6,155 nucleotides of DNA from Bacillota bacterium (GTDB lineage Bacteria; Bacillota; Clostridia; Christensenellales; Aristaeellaceae). Both the position numbers and the translations under genes were made by a program. Shown here in pieces: positions 1 to 6,152 of this stretch; position 1 is the first letter of the stretch, and each line of letters opens with the position of its first letter. The notes beneath the pieces are model-generated. The model saw only the letters and a list, made by a program, of their open reading frames with translations. It was not told where the DNA came from and made no database searches. The stretch lies in NCBI GenBank assembly GCA_023459675.1, contig JAEWTC010000017.1:1-6155 (forward strand). The letters run 5' to 3'.

Positions 1-707
1 CGCGCGAATTCCATCTGCCAGGACGACGCAAGGCACAGCTCGGCCGCCCACGTGACGTTGTTTTGAGTGTCCTCCACGCCGGCAAAGGGGAAATAACCCT
101 GCAAGGGCAGCGAGCCTACGGCGCCGAAGCGGTGAACGCGGTTTCCGTGGGCGGCCCAGGAACGCTCGAAGTTCATTTCCTCCGGCGTTATGCTGTAGGG
201 CCGTCCCTCGCTGGACCAGAACGACAGCAGCTTGTGCAGTTTCAGCTTCCCGGTCCCCTCGTCCGCGAAAAACGGCGATAGGCCGCCCAGCGTAAAGGAG
301 GAGAGCATCTCCAGAAGCACCGCCTCGCCGCGCATGTTCTGCACGGTGCAAAAGCAAACGGCGGCGCGCTGCGTGTCGGATAAAATCGTATGGTGGCGCA
401 CCTCCAGCCCGCTGCCGGTCAGAACCGTGACAATTTCCCTGCCGCCGTCAAACGCCTGCGCCGTTTGTCCGGCAAAACGCAGCGACCGCGCCGTTTCGCT
501 GTTGCGCATCGTTTGCCCGTTGCAGTAGCCCGGGGCGTAATCGTCGCCCACCAGGCGGAGCTGCACGAGAGGCTCAAAATGCCCTTTCCCCAGGTACTGC
601 GGTTCGGTTCCCGCGGGGAACAGGCAAAACCCGATCTGGCCATCCGGGTTTTTCAGGTAGCTGATTACGAGATGGGGATTCTCAAAGCGCGCCAGTTCCG
701 TGATCAT
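1..707 (-). CDS. GH36-type alpha-galactosidase, N-terminal part (cut by window edge)
   Basis: Probable cytoplasmic retaining alpha-galactosidase of glycoside hydrolase family 36, which removes terminal alpha-linked galactose from oligosaccharides or glycosides. Only the first 235 codons are present; they form the N-terminal beta-sandwich domain of the family. Recognisable family blocks are EMLSSFTLGGLSPF (about residues 133-146), FWSSEGRPYS (163-172), the ERSWAAHGNRVHRFGAVGS stretch (181-199) and a PFAGVEDTQNNVTWAAEL block (207-224). The catalytic barrel and its two acidic residues lie beyond the left edge, so activity cannot be judged. There is no signal peptide. The ATG at 705-707 is chosen because GGAGG lies 6 nt upstream; the gene starts inside the end of the aldo/keto reductase gene, overlapping it by 26 nt, which suggests translational coupling. 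Other GH36 specificities, such as alpha-N-acetylgalactosaminidase, are possible. The family call is by recalled similarity. Confidence 0.85.
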   Translation of the reverse strand, partial: MITELARFENPHLVISYLKNPDGQIGFCLFPAGTEPQYLGKGHFEPLVQLRLVGDDYAPGYCNGQTMRNSETARSLRFAGQTAQAFDGGREIVTVLTGSGLEVRHHTILSDTQRAAVCFCTVQNMRGEAVLLEMLSSFTLGGLSPFFADEGTGKLKLHKLLSFWSSEGRPYSITPEEMNFERSWAAHGNRVHRFGAVGSLPLQGYFPFAGVEDTQNNVTWAAELCLASSWQMEFA

Positions 708-1659
708 ACTCTTCCTCCAAACTTACGACTCCGTCCATGGAAACGCCGTCCATGAACGCGTCCATGCATTCCAGCAGCTGCTCTTGCGTATCGCAGGAAA
801 CGATGGGAAACGCGGGGAACGGCTGCGCCGAAAAATATTGGAGCGCAAGCTGCGTCAGGCTTTTGCCCGTTTGGGCGCTTGTGCGCAGCAGCTGCGCGTA
901 TAGCTGTTCGTTCCGGCTGTTTTCATATACTTCGGTTACGCTTTCGGGCAGGTATTCTCCTGCTTGCCGCCGGGCGAAATAACCCTTGGCCTGCGCCGTG
1001 TAGCACATCGCCGGCAGCGCGTGCGCCTGATGATACCGGTAAAACGCCCGGTTCATATAAGCGTAATCGGCGGGGATTTTGTCTGCGTTGATCTTTGCCA
1101 TCGACCACATCAGCTGGTTGCATACGAAGGGACGCAGCCCGTTTTGCTCCGCGTATTCCTGCGCTTGCTCAAGCCGGTGCGGCTGCCAGTTGGAACAGCC
1201 GATATGGCGGATGGTTCCGGCATCTATCTGCGCGTTGAGGCAGTCCATGATCACCCCCACGGGCAGCGCCTCGTTATCGCGGTGCAAAAAGTACAGGTCG
1301 ATGTAACCGGTGCGCAGATAGCGGAGGCTTTCCCGGATATCCTTCTCAATCTCCGCGGGCGTTACCCGGCTGATCCTGGGCGCGGCGAAATCGAAATGCC
1401 CGCCCTTGGTGGCAACGATTACGCTTTCCCTGTCCCGGCGCTCCAGCCAGCTTCCGAGAATTTTCTCGCTGCGGCTGGTTTCCCCTACCAGCCAGTTGGA
1501 ATAAACGTGCGCGGTATCGATGAAGTTGCCGCCCCGGGACGTAAACAGATCGAGCATCGCGTGGCAGGCGTCCGGCTCCAGCGTGACCCCGAAATTCAGC
1601 GTCCCCAGGCACAGCGCGGAAACCTCCGCAAGGGTCGGCGCGACGGCGTTTTGTTTCAT
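682..1659 (-). CDS. Aldo/keto reductase
   Basis: NAD(P)H-dependent oxidoreductase of the aldo/keto reductase superfamily, a cytoplasmic (alpha/beta)8 barrel that interconverts carbonyls and alcohols. The complete catalytic tetrad is visible, numbered from the ATG at 1659: Asp48 and Tyr53 in the FIDTAHVYSNW block, Lys85 in VATKGGH, and His126 in DLYFLHRDN. A typical GCSNW block follows, then a NQLMWSM block, and the length of 325 residues is normal for the fold. The stop of the upstream OYE gene and this ATG share a base (TGATG). A GTG one codon upstream (1662) is an alternative start that would give a GTGA overlap. A G-rich run (1671-1676) about 11 nt upstream is a weak ribosome binding site, so translation probably depends on coupling. 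The substrate is unknown; the position between an OYE and an alpha-galactosidase suggests a sugar carbonyl or an aglycone ketone. The C-terminus holds a small Met-Asp repeat. Confidence 0.93.
   Translation of the reverse strand: MKQNAVAPTLAEVSALCLGTLNFGVTLEPDACHAMLDLFTSRGGNFIDTAHVYSNWLVGETSRSEKILGSWLERRDRESVIVATKGGHFDFAAPRISRVTPAEIEKDIRESLRYLRTGYIDLYFLHRDNEALPVGVIMDCLNAQIDAGTIRHIGCSNWQPHRLEQAQEYAEQNGLRPFVCNQLMWSMAKINADKIPADYAYMNRAFYRYHQAHALPAMCYTAQAKGYFARRQAGEYLPESVTEVYENSRNEQLYAQLLRTSAQTGKSLTQLALQYFSAQPFPAFPIVSCDTQEQLLECMDAFMDGVSMDGVVSLEEEYDHGTGAL
714..718 (-). promoter_or_regulatory. Ribosome binding site of the alpha-galactosidase gene
   Basis: GGAGG read on the minus strand, 6 nt before the ATG at 707. 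It lies within the last codons of the aldo/keto reductase gene (the Leu-Glu-Glu-Glu stretch) and decides the start of the overlapping downstream gene. Confidence 0.8.
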
Positions 1660-3011
1660 CACCGCTGGGACCCCCCTTTCCGTTTTCCTTCCTGGTAGAG
1701 CGGCAGATACACTTCCCGGTCGCGCACCACGCAGCCGGTTATTTGATGCATGCCGATCAGCTCATAGCATTTATCGCAGGTAACGCAGCATTTGCCGGGC
1801 TCCAGCCGCCCCTTGCCCATTAGATCGGCGGCGTAATCCGGGTAGGCCATCGCCTGCCTGCCAAACCCTGCCAGGTCAAACCATCCGTCGGCAACGCCGC
1901 CCGCCGCCACGTTGGGGCCGTAGTTCTCGTACCAGCTCAGGCCTGTGGCAACGATCACGGCCTCGGGCACGGCCTGTTTCAGCTCCCGGATTGCCTGCAG
2001 CAGCGTGGCCGTATTCCGGTAGGGGTTCAGGTCCGCGGTTTTCTGGTAGCTGTCCAGAAAGCCCGTGTCGTTTGGCGAGTAGCGGGGCATCATCGTGGAG
2101 ATATTGATCAGGCGCACGTCCTTGCCGCACAACTCCCGTATCAGCCGGATGGGCTCGGCCAGATCGTACTGCATCACGCCTTCCTTTTGCAGCATGCCCC
2201 ACCCGTACGGGTAGGGGATGCAGTCGTAGGCGTTCAGGCGCACGCAAATATCGATTTTGGTTCCCACCCGCTGGCGGATGCCCTCGATCACCTCGAAAAT
2301 GAACCGCGTCCGGTTCTCGTAGCTTCCCCCGTAGCGCCCCTCCCGGGTGAAGCCCGCCAATAGCTCGCGCATGATGTAATTATGGCAAAGTTTAACGTCC
2401 ACGGCGTCAAAGCCCGCCTGCGCCGCCAGCTCCGCGGCGTGCACCATCTCGTCGCGCAGGCGCTCAATCCGGCTGTCGTCGGCTACGGTGATGTTCGTAT
2501 AATAGGGATCCTGATAGGGGTTGCGGAACGCCACCAGCGGGATTTGCTTCCAGTTCGCGTCCACGGCGCTGCGGCCCGAATGCGTCATCTGGATCGCCAG
2601 ATACCGCGGCGCGGCGTCGGCGGCGCGCGCGGCTTCCCGCGTAGCCTCCACAAGCGAGGCTATGGAGGCCGCCGTATCGTCGTTTAACATCAGCTGGTAG
2701 GGGTTGCAGCGGCCGTCCGGGGTCGCGGCTACGGCCTCAAACCAGATCAGGCCCGAACCGCCCTGCGCGTACCTGCGGTAGCGGCGTACTACGGTCTGCG
2801 TCGGCTTTCCGTCCGCGGTGCCGTCGAACCCCTCGCAGGGGTGAACCGCCAGCCGGTTGGGCAAAGTCTTTTGCCCGAGGCGCAGCGGCGCCGCCAAAAC
2901 CTGCAAATCCTTCCGGCAGGGCAGCGTAATGCCCGCCGATTCCATTTTGCGTATAAAGTCGGCCTCGTCCTTCATTGCGGAAAACTGAAAGGGTTTTTGG
3001 ATATGGTTCAT
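1659..3011 (-). CDS. Old Yellow Enzyme-family NADH:flavin oxidoreductase with Cys cluster
   Basis: FMN-dependent TIM-barrel ene-reductase of the Old Yellow Enzyme / 2,4-dienoyl-CoA reductase type (COG1902-like), expected to reduce an activated C=C in the cytoplasm. Visible family features are LPNRLAVHPCEGFDG (residues 50-64), RRYAQGGSGLIWFEA (79-93), the flavin-binding QMTHSGRS (141-148), the active-site region VDVKLCHNY (204-212) with Tyr212 at the usual proton-donor position, GRYGGSYENRTRF (225-237), and a C-terminal Cys cluster C408, C409, C412, C415, C427 that probably binds a 4Fe-4S centre. The protein is 450 residues and ends soon after the cluster, so the NAD(P)H/FAD domains of full-length dienoyl-CoA reductases are absent. 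The ATG at 3011 is chosen because AAGGAG lies 9 nt upstream and the N-terminus then matches the family; the open frame continues to 3251 but would overlap the permease gene. The substrate is unknown. Confidence 0.9.
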   Translation of the reverse strand: MNHIQKPFQFSAMKDEADFIRKMESAGITLPCRKDLQVLAAPLRLGQKTLPNRLAVHPCEGFDGTADGKPTQTVVRRYRRYAQGGSGLIWFEAVAATPDGRCNPYQLMLNDDTAASIASLVEATREAARAADAAPRYLAIQMTHSGRSAVDANWKQIPLVAFRNPYQDPYYTNITVADDSRIERLRDEMVHAAELAAQAGFDAVDVKLCHNYIMRELLAGFTREGRYGGSYENRTRFIFEVIEGIRQRVGTKIDICVRLNAYDCIPYPYGWGMLQKEGVMQYDLAEPIRLIRELCGKDVRLINISTMMPRYSPNDTGFLDSYQKTADLNPYRNTATLLQAIRELKQAVPEAVIVATGLSWYENYGPNVAAGGVADGWFDLAGFGRQAMAYPDYAADLMGKGRLEPGKCCVTCDKCYELIGMHQITGCVVRDREVYLPLYQEGKRKGGSQR

Positions 3012-3020
3012 GCGTTCGAG

Positions 3021-3026
3021 CTCCTT
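3021..3026 (-). promoter_or_regulatory. Ribosome binding site deciding the OYE start
   Basis: AAGGAG on the minus strand, 9 nt before the ATG at 3011, in the 26-nt gap after the permease stop codon. It supports starting the OYE gene here rather than at the upstream in-frame ATG at 3251, which lies inside the permease gene. Confidence 0.8.
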
Positions 3027-3037
3027 ACGGTAGTCAT

Positions 3038-3874
3038 TTACCCCTTCACCGCACCCAAGGTAATGCCGCCGACGATATACCTTTGCAGGATAAAGAAGAA
3101 TAGGATGATCGGCAGTACGGAAACCACGGAGAAGGTCATCAGCGAGTTCCATTGCGTGCTGTATTCGGACATATACTGATACATGTTCGCAATCATCGGG
3201 CGGTCCGCCGTATGGGTGAGGAAGGTATAGGGGTACACCAGATCGTTCCAACCGGTCAGGAAGTTGAAGATCAGCACCACGGTGATCCCCGGGTAGGAAA
3301 TCGGCAGCATGATGCGGCTGAAGGCGGACAGCTTATTGCAGCCGTCGATCATGGCGCTTTCGGTGATGGAGATGGGGATGGACAGGAAAAACGGGCGGAG
3401 GATTAATACCGCGAACGGAACCGTGTAGGTGGACAGCGCGATGATCACCGATAGGGGGCTTCCGATGAGGTTCATATCCCGGAACATGATGAACAGCGGC
3501 ACCAGCTTCACCGTGGGCGACAGCATCTGCCCGAGGATGAACAAAAACAGAAACACGCCCGCCAGTTTGATGCGGAACTTCGCCAGCGCATACGCGGCGG
3601 GCGTTGCCACCAGCAGCGAAAAGGCCGTTGTGCCGCTTGCGATCACCAGGCTGTTGAAAAACGACACAAACACGTTGACCTTGGTTTCCGAAAAAATCGC
3701 CCGGTAGTTCTCCCATTGGGCTACGGCGGGCCAGAACGTCGGCGGGTTGCGGAACACTTCGACGTTGGACTTCAGCGAGGTAATGAACTGCCAGTACAGC
3801 GGGAACAGGTACAAAAGCAGAACCAACAGGGCAACCGCCGTGTGCAGCAGCGTTTTTCCGATGTTTTTCTTCAT
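3038..3874 (-). CDS. CUT1 sugar ABC transporter permease (MalG/UgpE type)
   Basis: Inner membrane subunit of a carbohydrate ABC importer, pairing with the permease encoded just upstream. The 278-residue length is normal. A positively charged N-terminus leads into the first membrane segment (about residues 10-30), followed by further hydrophobic segments near 70-98, 104-120, 138-160, 193-210 and 245-263, giving the six expected of this family. The cytoplasmic EAA loop that docks the ATPase is present at about 172-191: ESAMIDGCNKLSAFSRIMLP, with the key Asp-Gly and the Leu-Pro end. The C-terminal GGITLGAVKG tail is typical. The start ATG shares its first base with the last base of the previous gene's stop codon (TAATG). 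The ribosome binding site is weak (GGAAAGG about 12 nt upstream), so it is probably translated by re-initiation. The sugar cannot be read from the sequence. Confidence 0.95.
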   Translation of the reverse strand: MKKNIGKTLLHTAVALLVLLLYLFPLYWQFITSLKSNVEVFRNPPTFWPAVAQWENYRAIFSETKVNVFVSFFNSLVIASGTTAFSLLVATPAAYALAKFRIKLAGVFLFLFILGQMLSPTVKLVPLFIMFRDMNLIGSPLSVIIALSTYTVPFAVLILRPFFLSIPISITESAMIDGCNKLSAFSRIMLPISYPGITVVLIFNFLTGWNDLVYPYTFLTHTADRPMIANMYQYMSEYSTQWNSLMTFSVVSVLPIILFFFILQRYIVGGITLGAVKG

Positions 3875-4785
3875 TAAAAATCACTGCCTTTCCGGATGCT
3901 CCTGATGTACAAAAGGCCCAGCAGCAGCAGGATGATGAAGAGAACGTTGGCAACGACCGCGCCCATGTCGTAGGTGTACTGCCCGAAGGACAGTTTGTAG
4001 GAGTAGGTGGAGAGCATCTGGGTTGCGTTGCCCGGCCCGCCGCCCGTCATGGCAAACACCAGGTCGAACACCTTAAACGTGTTGATAAAGCCCAGCGTGA
4101 ACACAATCCGGATGGTTTCGGACATGGAGGGGATCGTTATGTACAAAAGCTTTCGCCACCAGCCCGCGCCGTCCATCATCGCCGCCTCGCCCAGCGCGGG
4201 GTCCACCGTTCCAAGCCCCGCGGTAAAAATCAGCATACTGAACGGCATGCTGATCCAGACGTTGGCGATAACCAGGCTGAGCATCGCGGTCGTATCCTTG
4301 ATCATGAAGCCGATCGGCGAGGAGATGAGCCGCAAATTCAGCAGCACCGCGTTCACCGCTCCGCCGTCCATGAGAAACAGCAGCTTGAACACCATCGCGG
4401 TAATCGTCTGGGGCAGGATATAGGCAATCAAAATCGTGCTGCGCGCCATCCGGTTGATCCGCGTGTTTTCGCACAGGAAAAGCGCCAGGGAAAAGCTGAC
4501 GATGATCTGGAGGGGAATGCTGCAAACCGTGAACACCAGCGTGTTCAGCAGCGCTTTTTTCAGCATTCCGTCCGGCGCGTTCCACAGGTCGATATAATTC
4601 TTTAGCCCGACGAAATGATATTCCCGGGTGCTGAAAAAGCTCAGGTCAATATCGTTGACGCTCAGCATAATGTTGTACAGCAGGGGGTATACGATGAATA
4701 CGGCCAAAAACACCGCCGCCGGGAGTACGAAGGCGTATTCCGCAAGCCTGCCCGACGCCTTGCGAAGGCTATATTTCCAGTGCAT
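3874..4785 (-). CDS. CUT1 sugar ABC transporter permease (MalF/UgpA type)
   Basis: Membrane subunit of the same carbohydrate ABC importer; 303 residues, normal for this family. A basic N-terminus precedes the first membrane segment (about residues 16-40), a periplasm-like outer loop carries the FVGLKNYIDLW block (58-68), and further segments follow near 80-104, 116-138, 165-190, 220-240 and 272-295. The EAA loop is complete at about 200-219 (GEAAMMDGAGWW, ending in ITIP). The AMTGGGPGNATQ block after it is characteristic of sugar permeases of this branch. The ATG at 4785 has GAGGAGG 5 nt upstream. A strong hairpin stands between this gene and the binding-protein gene. No ATPase gene is present in the window, as is common for CUT1 systems of Firmicutes that share a housekeeping ATPase of the MsmX type. 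Confidence 0.95.
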   Translation of the reverse strand: MHWKYSLRKASGRLAEYAFVLPAAVFLAVFIVYPLLYNIMLSVNDIDLSFFSTREYHFVGLKNYIDLWNAPDGMLKKALLNTLVFTVCSIPLQIIVSFSLALFLCENTRINRMARSTILIAYILPQTITAMVFKLLFLMDGGAVNAVLLNLRLISSPIGFMIKDTTAMLSLVIANVWISMPFSMLIFTAGLGTVDPALGEAAMMDGAGWWRKLLYITIPSMSETIRIVFTLGFINTFKVFDLVFAMTGGGPGNATQMLSTYSYKLSFGQYTYDMGAVVANVLFIILLLLGLLYIRSIRKGSDF

Positions 4786-4790
4786 GTGAA

Positions 4791-4797
4791 CCTCCTC
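4791..4797 (-). promoter_or_regulatory. Ribosome binding site of the first permease gene
   Basis: GAGGAGG on the minus strand, 5 nt before the ATG at 4785. The foot of the upstream hairpin ends 4 nt before it, so the site stays unpaired when the hairpin forms. Confidence 0.8.
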
Positions 4798-4801
4798 AAG
4801 A

Positions 4802-4838
4802 AGAAGCGGCGACGGGTAAAATACACATCGCCGCTTCT
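4802..4838 (-). promoter_or_regulatory. Intergenic hairpin, probable mRNA stabiliser or attenuator
   Basis: On the transcript, AGAAGCGGCGA (4838-4828) pairs perfectly with TCGCCGCTTCT (4812-4802): an 11-bp stem with a 15-nt loop. Inside the loop, GTA and TAC can pair again around TTT, extending the structure. It lies 14 nt after the stop of the binding-protein gene and ends just before the permease ribosome binding site. It is followed by TCTTCTTG rather than a run of T, so it is a poor intrinsic terminator. The likely role is to protect the 3' end of the binding-protein message or allow partial termination, giving more binding protein than permease. The role is inferred from position. Confidence 0.75.
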
Positions 4839-4852
4839 GGTGAAACCTGCGC

Positions 4853-6076
4853 TCAGTTCAGAAGGGTGTCGATGGTCAGCTGCGCTTCATCCAGCGCGTC
4901 CGATACGCCCTTGTTGCCGCTGAGAACCGCGCCGATCGCCGTGCGGATCGCCTGGGAAATTTTGGGCCAGTTGTAGTGCGGGCCGCGCGGAACGGCGGTT
5001 TCCATCTGCTTTACGAACACGGCGATTTCCGGGTCCTTCTGCCAATATTCGTCCTTGGCCACGTCATACCGGTTGGGAACCGCGCCTACCTGCTTGGCAA
5101 AGTCCAGAATGTGCTGCTTGTTGCAGAGCAGTTTCATGAAGTTGACGGCCTCTTCCACATGTCCGCCCTGGCCGCAGCAGATGATCTTGCCGCCTATGAC
5201 CGAGTAGGAACCCGCGGGGCCTGCCGGGATCAGGGATACGCCCCAGTTAAAGTTCACCGGGTATTTGCCCTGCTTCATGGGCGCAATGTTCCAGGTGCCG
5301 CTGTACATCATCGCGAACTGCCCCGCCAGGAAGCGGTCGCGCAGATCGGTCTGGTTGATGGAAATCACTTCGGGGGACATGGCGCCGTTGGCAATCATAT
5401 CCGCGTACATCTGCAGGGCGGCCTTGGCTGCGTCGGAGTTGATTTTGTCAAAGGTTCCGCCAAAGGAATACAGCGTGGGGATGAACTGGAACGTGGTTTC
5501 CTCGCTGTCAAGCCCTGCGACGCCAAACCCGTAAACGCCCTTGTCCGGCTGGGTCAGCGCGGTGGCGGCTGCCGCAAGCTCTTCCATGGTCGTGGGGGGC
5601 GTAATGCCCTTGCTGTCCAGCATATCCTTGTTGTAGAACAGCGCGAGGCAGTTCGTATCGTAGGGAAGCCCGTAAACCTTGCCGTCCACAACGGCCGCTT
5701 CCACAACGCCGGGATAGAACTGGTCGAATTCGTCCCACTGGGTCAGGTACTCGGTGATGTCGGCAAGAGCGCCCATTTTGGCAAACGACGCGACATCCGG
5801 GTTGTTGAGGAAAACGATGTCCGGCGCGGTGCCGGAGGCGACGTTGATCGACAGCTGCTGATTGATGTTGTCAAACGTCGACGTTTCCATTTCGACCTTC
5901 ACATCCGGGTACAGCGCTTCGTACTCGTCGATCACCTGCTTGAGTATCGCCTGCGTGAGCTCGTCCGCCCATAATTGCAGGAACCGGATCGTGGTTTTCT
6001 CCCCCGCCACGGCAGAGGATAGACTCAAGAGCATACATACGACCAGTAACAGGGAAACGATTTTGATTTTCCGCAT
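4853..6076 (-). CDS. Sugar ABC transporter substrate-binding protein (family 1)
   Basis: Extracellular sugar-binding protein of the CUT1 importer, which captures the ligand and delivers it to the two permeases. The 407 residues begin with a signal peptide: basic MRKIK, a hydrophobic core (about 6-21), and an AVA-G cleavage site near residue 24. The only nearby Cys (Cys14) is inside the core and preceded by Val-Val, so there is no convincing lipobox. The mature part shows usual family blocks: IDEYEALYPDVKVEMET (about 49-65), ASGTAPDIVFLN (80-91), a YGLPYDTNCLALFYNKDML block, and GQFAMMYSGTWNI (252-264). The ATG at 6076 has AAGGAGG 9 nt upstream. It is the first gene after a good promoter and is separated from the permease genes by a hairpin. 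The alpha-galactosidase downstream suggests an alpha-galactoside ligand, but this cannot be read from the binding protein itself. Confidence 0.94.
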   Translation of the reverse strand: MRKIKIVSLLLVVCMLLSLSSAVAGEKTTIRFLQLWADELTQAILKQVIDEYEALYPDVKVEMETSTFDNINQQLSINVASGTAPDIVFLNNPDVASFAKMGALADITEYLTQWDEFDQFYPGVVEAAVVDGKVYGLPYDTNCLALFYNKDMLDSKGITPPTTMEELAAAATALTQPDKGVYGFGVAGLDSEETTFQFIPTLYSFGGTFDKINSDAAKAALQMYADMIANGAMSPEVISINQTDLRDRFLAGQFAMMYSGTWNIAPMKQGKYPVNFNWGVSLIPAGPAGSYSVIGGKIICCGQGGHVEEAVNFMKLLCNKQHILDFAKQVGAVPNRYDVAKDEYWQKDPEIAVFVKQMETAVPRGPHYNWPKISQAIRTAIGAVLSGNKGVSDALDEAQLTIDTLLN

Positions 6077-6085
6077 TGTTGGTTG

Positions 6086-6092
6086 CCTCCTT
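6086..6092 (-). promoter_or_regulatory. Ribosome binding site of the binding-protein gene
   Basis: AAGGAGG on the minus strand, 9 nt before the ATG at 6076. A near-consensus site, fitting a highly expressed binding protein. Confidence 0.8.
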
Positions 6093-6122
6093 GATTATTC
6101 GGTTCGAGGGTTCGTTGGCGTG

Positions 6123-6152
6123 AGTATAGCATAACGAAAATACGGAATGCAA
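6123..6152 (-). promoter_or_regulatory. Probable housekeeping-sigma promoter of the operon
   Basis: On the minus strand, TTGCAT (6152-6147) and TATACT (6128-6123) form -35 and -10 boxes with an 18-nt spacer. The -10 box is preceded by TGC, making an extended -10 (TGCTATACT). Transcription would start near 6116, leaving a leader of about 40 nt that contains the ribosome binding site. Just downstream, GGTTCG occurs twice on the plus strand (6101-6106 and 6109-6114), a possible operator. This is the only convincing promoter in the window, so the six genes are probably one transcript. Confidence 0.65.

Noticed and set aside
964..1698. Plus-strand open frame of 244 codons opposite the aldo/keto reductase gene
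   Set aside because: The translation matches no family I recognise, and the minus strand carries an intact reductase with all four catalytic residues.
3012..3251. 80-residue N-terminal extension of the OYE
   Set aside because: It would overlap the end of the permease gene in another frame, its translation resembles no OYE, and a good ribosome binding site precedes the ATG at 3011.
4802..4838. Intrinsic terminator after the binding-protein gene
   Set aside because: The stem is strong but lacks the following T-run, and the permease genes downstream have no promoter I could find, so full termination is unlikely.
4976..5974. Long plus-strand open frame opposite the binding-protein gene
   Set aside because: It is a shadow of the GC-rich coding strand: no recognisable protein family, and the opposite strand encodes a clear full-length binding protein.
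6101..6114. tRNA-like T-loop sequence (GGTTCGAG)
   Set aside because: There is no surrounding cloverleaf or acceptor stem; the resemblance is limited to a few bases.
6121..6140. Palindromic repressor site over the -10 box
   Set aside because: The half-sites around TATGCTATACTCA match at too few positions to count as an inverted repeat, and no catabolite-repression consensus is visible.
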